A DNA stretch of 15,291 bases from an uncultured Schwartzia sp. (GTDB lineage Bacteria > Bacillota > Negativicutes > Selenomonadales > Selenomonadaceae): the NCBI GenBank assembly GCA_905372875.1, contig CAJPQU010000032.1:1-15291 (forward strand), given 5' to 3'. The number at the start of each line of letters is the position of its first letter. Position 1 is the first letter of the stretch. A program made the position numbers and the translations under genes. The notes under the pieces were generated by a model. It saw only the letters and a program-made list of their open reading frames with translations, was not told the DNA's origin and ran no database searches. Positions 14,374-15,291 of the stretch are shown piece by piece.

Positions 14374-15042
14374 TTATCCCCTCCCTTCGCGGCGAGGCGC
14401 AGGGCAACGCTCTGCCTCCGCCGCGTGACGCGGTAAGTGGAGTACGTGCTCCGTTCCTGCCTCCCGCACCCGCGCCGTATCTTCCGCTACCGACAGCAGC
14501 GTCAACATTCCGTCAGAATCTCCCGGCGCCAAGACCACCTGCCGTCCTTTCCACAAAAGGATAGCGCGGCTGTTTTCCGCCGTTGTTACCACGCCCACCA
14601 GCTGCGCCGGACCTGCTGAACCTGATCGCGAAGCGGCGATTGAGGGTGTCGGTGGGGTGACAGAATGAATTGGCGACGGTCGGCTCTCAGAAAGTGTCCG
14701 GCGTCTCTCATGCCCCCGGGTGAAAGGCGTCCCCAAGGGGAGCCGTCGCGGCGAAGGCGCCGCCATGCCCGCGGCGGCCCCCATCATCGCCGGGCGAGCT
14801 TCCGGCAGCCTGACCGTCAGCGGCGGTGGAGTCGGCACAAAGAAATAGCCCGCGCCCACCCCGATGGCTACGGAAGTGGTCAAAAGCATCACGCCCCAAC
14901 GCCGCGCAAAGGGAGTGAATCGGTGCGCGATAGCAGAAAAGCGCCCCCCGAGGGCAGCGTTTTCTTCCGCCGTAAACAGCCTCGTGTTCCCGTCATGCTT
15001 CCCCTCGCCCCCGGGCCTTGACCGCCCTTTTTCATCCCTCAC
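14374..15042 (-). CDS. PilP/GspC-like inner-membrane protein
   Basis: A 222-residue bitopic membrane protein. A basic cytoplasmic N terminus (1-49) is followed by one transmembrane helix (about 50-68), a long Pro/Ser/Arg-rich linker (about 70-146) and a small periplasmic domain (147-204). That domain has the pattern QLVGVV, ILLWKGRQVVLAPGD, TLLSVAEDTARVRE typical of the homology region of GspC and PilP, which contacts the secretin N0 domain. The family call rests on this pattern, the topology and the neighbouring secretin gene, so it is moderately sure. The GTG start at 15042 has AAGGGAG about 9 bases upstream and overlaps the glucose-6-phosphate isomerase stop by 11 bases. The stop codon is 3 bases from the secretin TTG. 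The C-terminal tail after about 205 is polar and probably disordered. Confidence 0.7.
   Translation of the reverse strand: MRDEKGRSRPGGEGKHDGNTRLFTAEENAALGGRFSAIAHRFTPFARRWGVMLLTTSVAIGVGAGYFFVPTPPPLTVRLPEARPAMMGAAAGMAAPSPRRLPLGTPFTRGHERRRTLSESRPSPIHSVTPPTPSIAASRSGSAGPAQLVGVVTTAENSRAILLWKGRQVVLAPGDSDGMLTLLSVAEDTARVREAGTEHVLHLPRHAAEAERCPAPRREGRG
14378..14385 (-). promoter_or_regulatory. Shine-Dalgarno site supporting the TTG start of the secretin
   Basis: GGGAGGGG on the minus strand lies 7 bases before the TTG at 14370, inside the last codons of the PilP/GspC-like gene. A non-ATG start with such a strong site often sets a low but fixed ratio to the upstream product. Confidence 0.8.
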
Positions 15043-15291
15043 GCGGACATTCTCCCTTCACGTTTCTGATCTCCGCTAATCGCGGCCCCAGCACCTTTTT
15101 GTAAGCTTCTACCCCCGGCTGATCAAAGGCATCCACATCTGCCAATTCCCCCTCGTACGCCACGGAAAGCGCCAAAAGATACATCAGCTCACCCAAATGG
15201 TAAGCGCTCAGCTTCGGCAAGCTGAAGAGGGCGTTGAAACGGCCGTTGGCCGTCAAGGCCTCCGCATTCGACTGGCGCGCCGCCTCCAAGG
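15032..15291 (-). CDS. pgi: glucose-6-phosphate isomerase, C-terminal part (5' end outside the window)
   Basis: Only the last 86 or so residues are present. They show the C-terminal hallmark of bacterial phosphoglucose isomerase, DVDAFDQPGVEAYKK, preceded by the helix LGELMYLLALSVAYEGEL. The lysine of VEAYKK corresponds to the conserved active-site lysine region. The enzyme interconverts glucose-6-phosphate and fructose-6-phosphate in the cytoplasm. The frame remains open to the right window edge, and the leftmost apparent start (TTG) is just an internal leucine. The stop lies 11 bases inside the PilP/GspC-like gene, so the glycolytic gene and the secretin pair are probably co-transcribed. 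Confidence 0.9.
   Translation of the reverse strand, partial: LEAARQSNAEALTANGRFNALFSLPKLSAYHLGELMYLLALSVAYEGELADVDAFDQPGVEAYKKVLGPRLAEIRNVKGECPREG

Noticed and set aside
13678..14436. 252-codon plus-strand ORF over the secretin
   Set aside because: Antisense shadow of a gene with full secretin motifs.

Overview
The window reads as chromosomal sequence of an anaerobic, diderm member of the Firmicutes, most likely class Negativicutes. This is an inference, because no rRNA or other marker gene is present. An LptA/OstA-type lipopolysaccharide transport protein and an outer-membrane secretin imply an outer membrane. The purine-rich Shine-Dalgarno sites, the CobA-HemD fusion, the flavodiiron protein and the DegU/LiaR-like response regulator look Firmicute-like. 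By eye the DNA is GC-rich (well above 50%) and densely coding, and no gap without a gene exceeds about 160 bases. I see no rRNA, tRNA, transposon, phage gene or CRISPR array.

Left part, plus strand (1-4388): an SGNH/GDSL hydrolase with two FN3-like modules (open at the window edge), a complete flavodiiron protein (FprA type), a small periplasmic LptA-like protein and hydroxymethylpyrimidine kinase ThiD. No clear terminator separates these four, so they could share a transcript. A 76-residue two-helix membrane protein of unknown function follows as an apparently monocistronic unit with its own sigma-70-type promoter and terminator. A second, bidirectional terminator closes the convergent junction.

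Middle, minus strand (12224 down to 4407): a seven-gene tetrapyrrole operon, cbiL, precorrin-2 dehydrogenase (SirC/CysG N-terminal type), hemA, hemC, cobA-hemD, hemB, hemL. It starts at a strong TTGACA-N17-TACTAT promoter and ends at the bidirectional terminator. Together the products take glutamyl-tRNA to 5-aminolevulinate, uroporphyrinogen III, precorrin-2 and factor II, and then carry out the C-20 methylation of the corrin route. No gene for the uroporphyrinogen-to-heme steps is present, so the operon looks built for cobalamin and/or siroheme rather than heme. The first three junctions overlap, which suggests translational coupling.

Right part, minus strand (15291 down to 12268): the 3' end of glucose-6-phosphate isomerase, a PilP/GspC-like inner-membrane protein (GTG start), a short PilQ/GspD-family secretin (TTG start) and an orphan NarL/FixJ-type response regulator. 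The first three are packed with overlaps or tiny gaps.

Most of the window is housekeeping. The points most worth a second look are the small acidic membrane protein, the nested dyad over the -35 box of the tetrapyrrole promoter, the loss of a conserved Asp in the precorrin-2 dehydrogenase, the secretin/PilP pair coupled to a glycolytic gene, and a skew toward TTA leucine codons before G.
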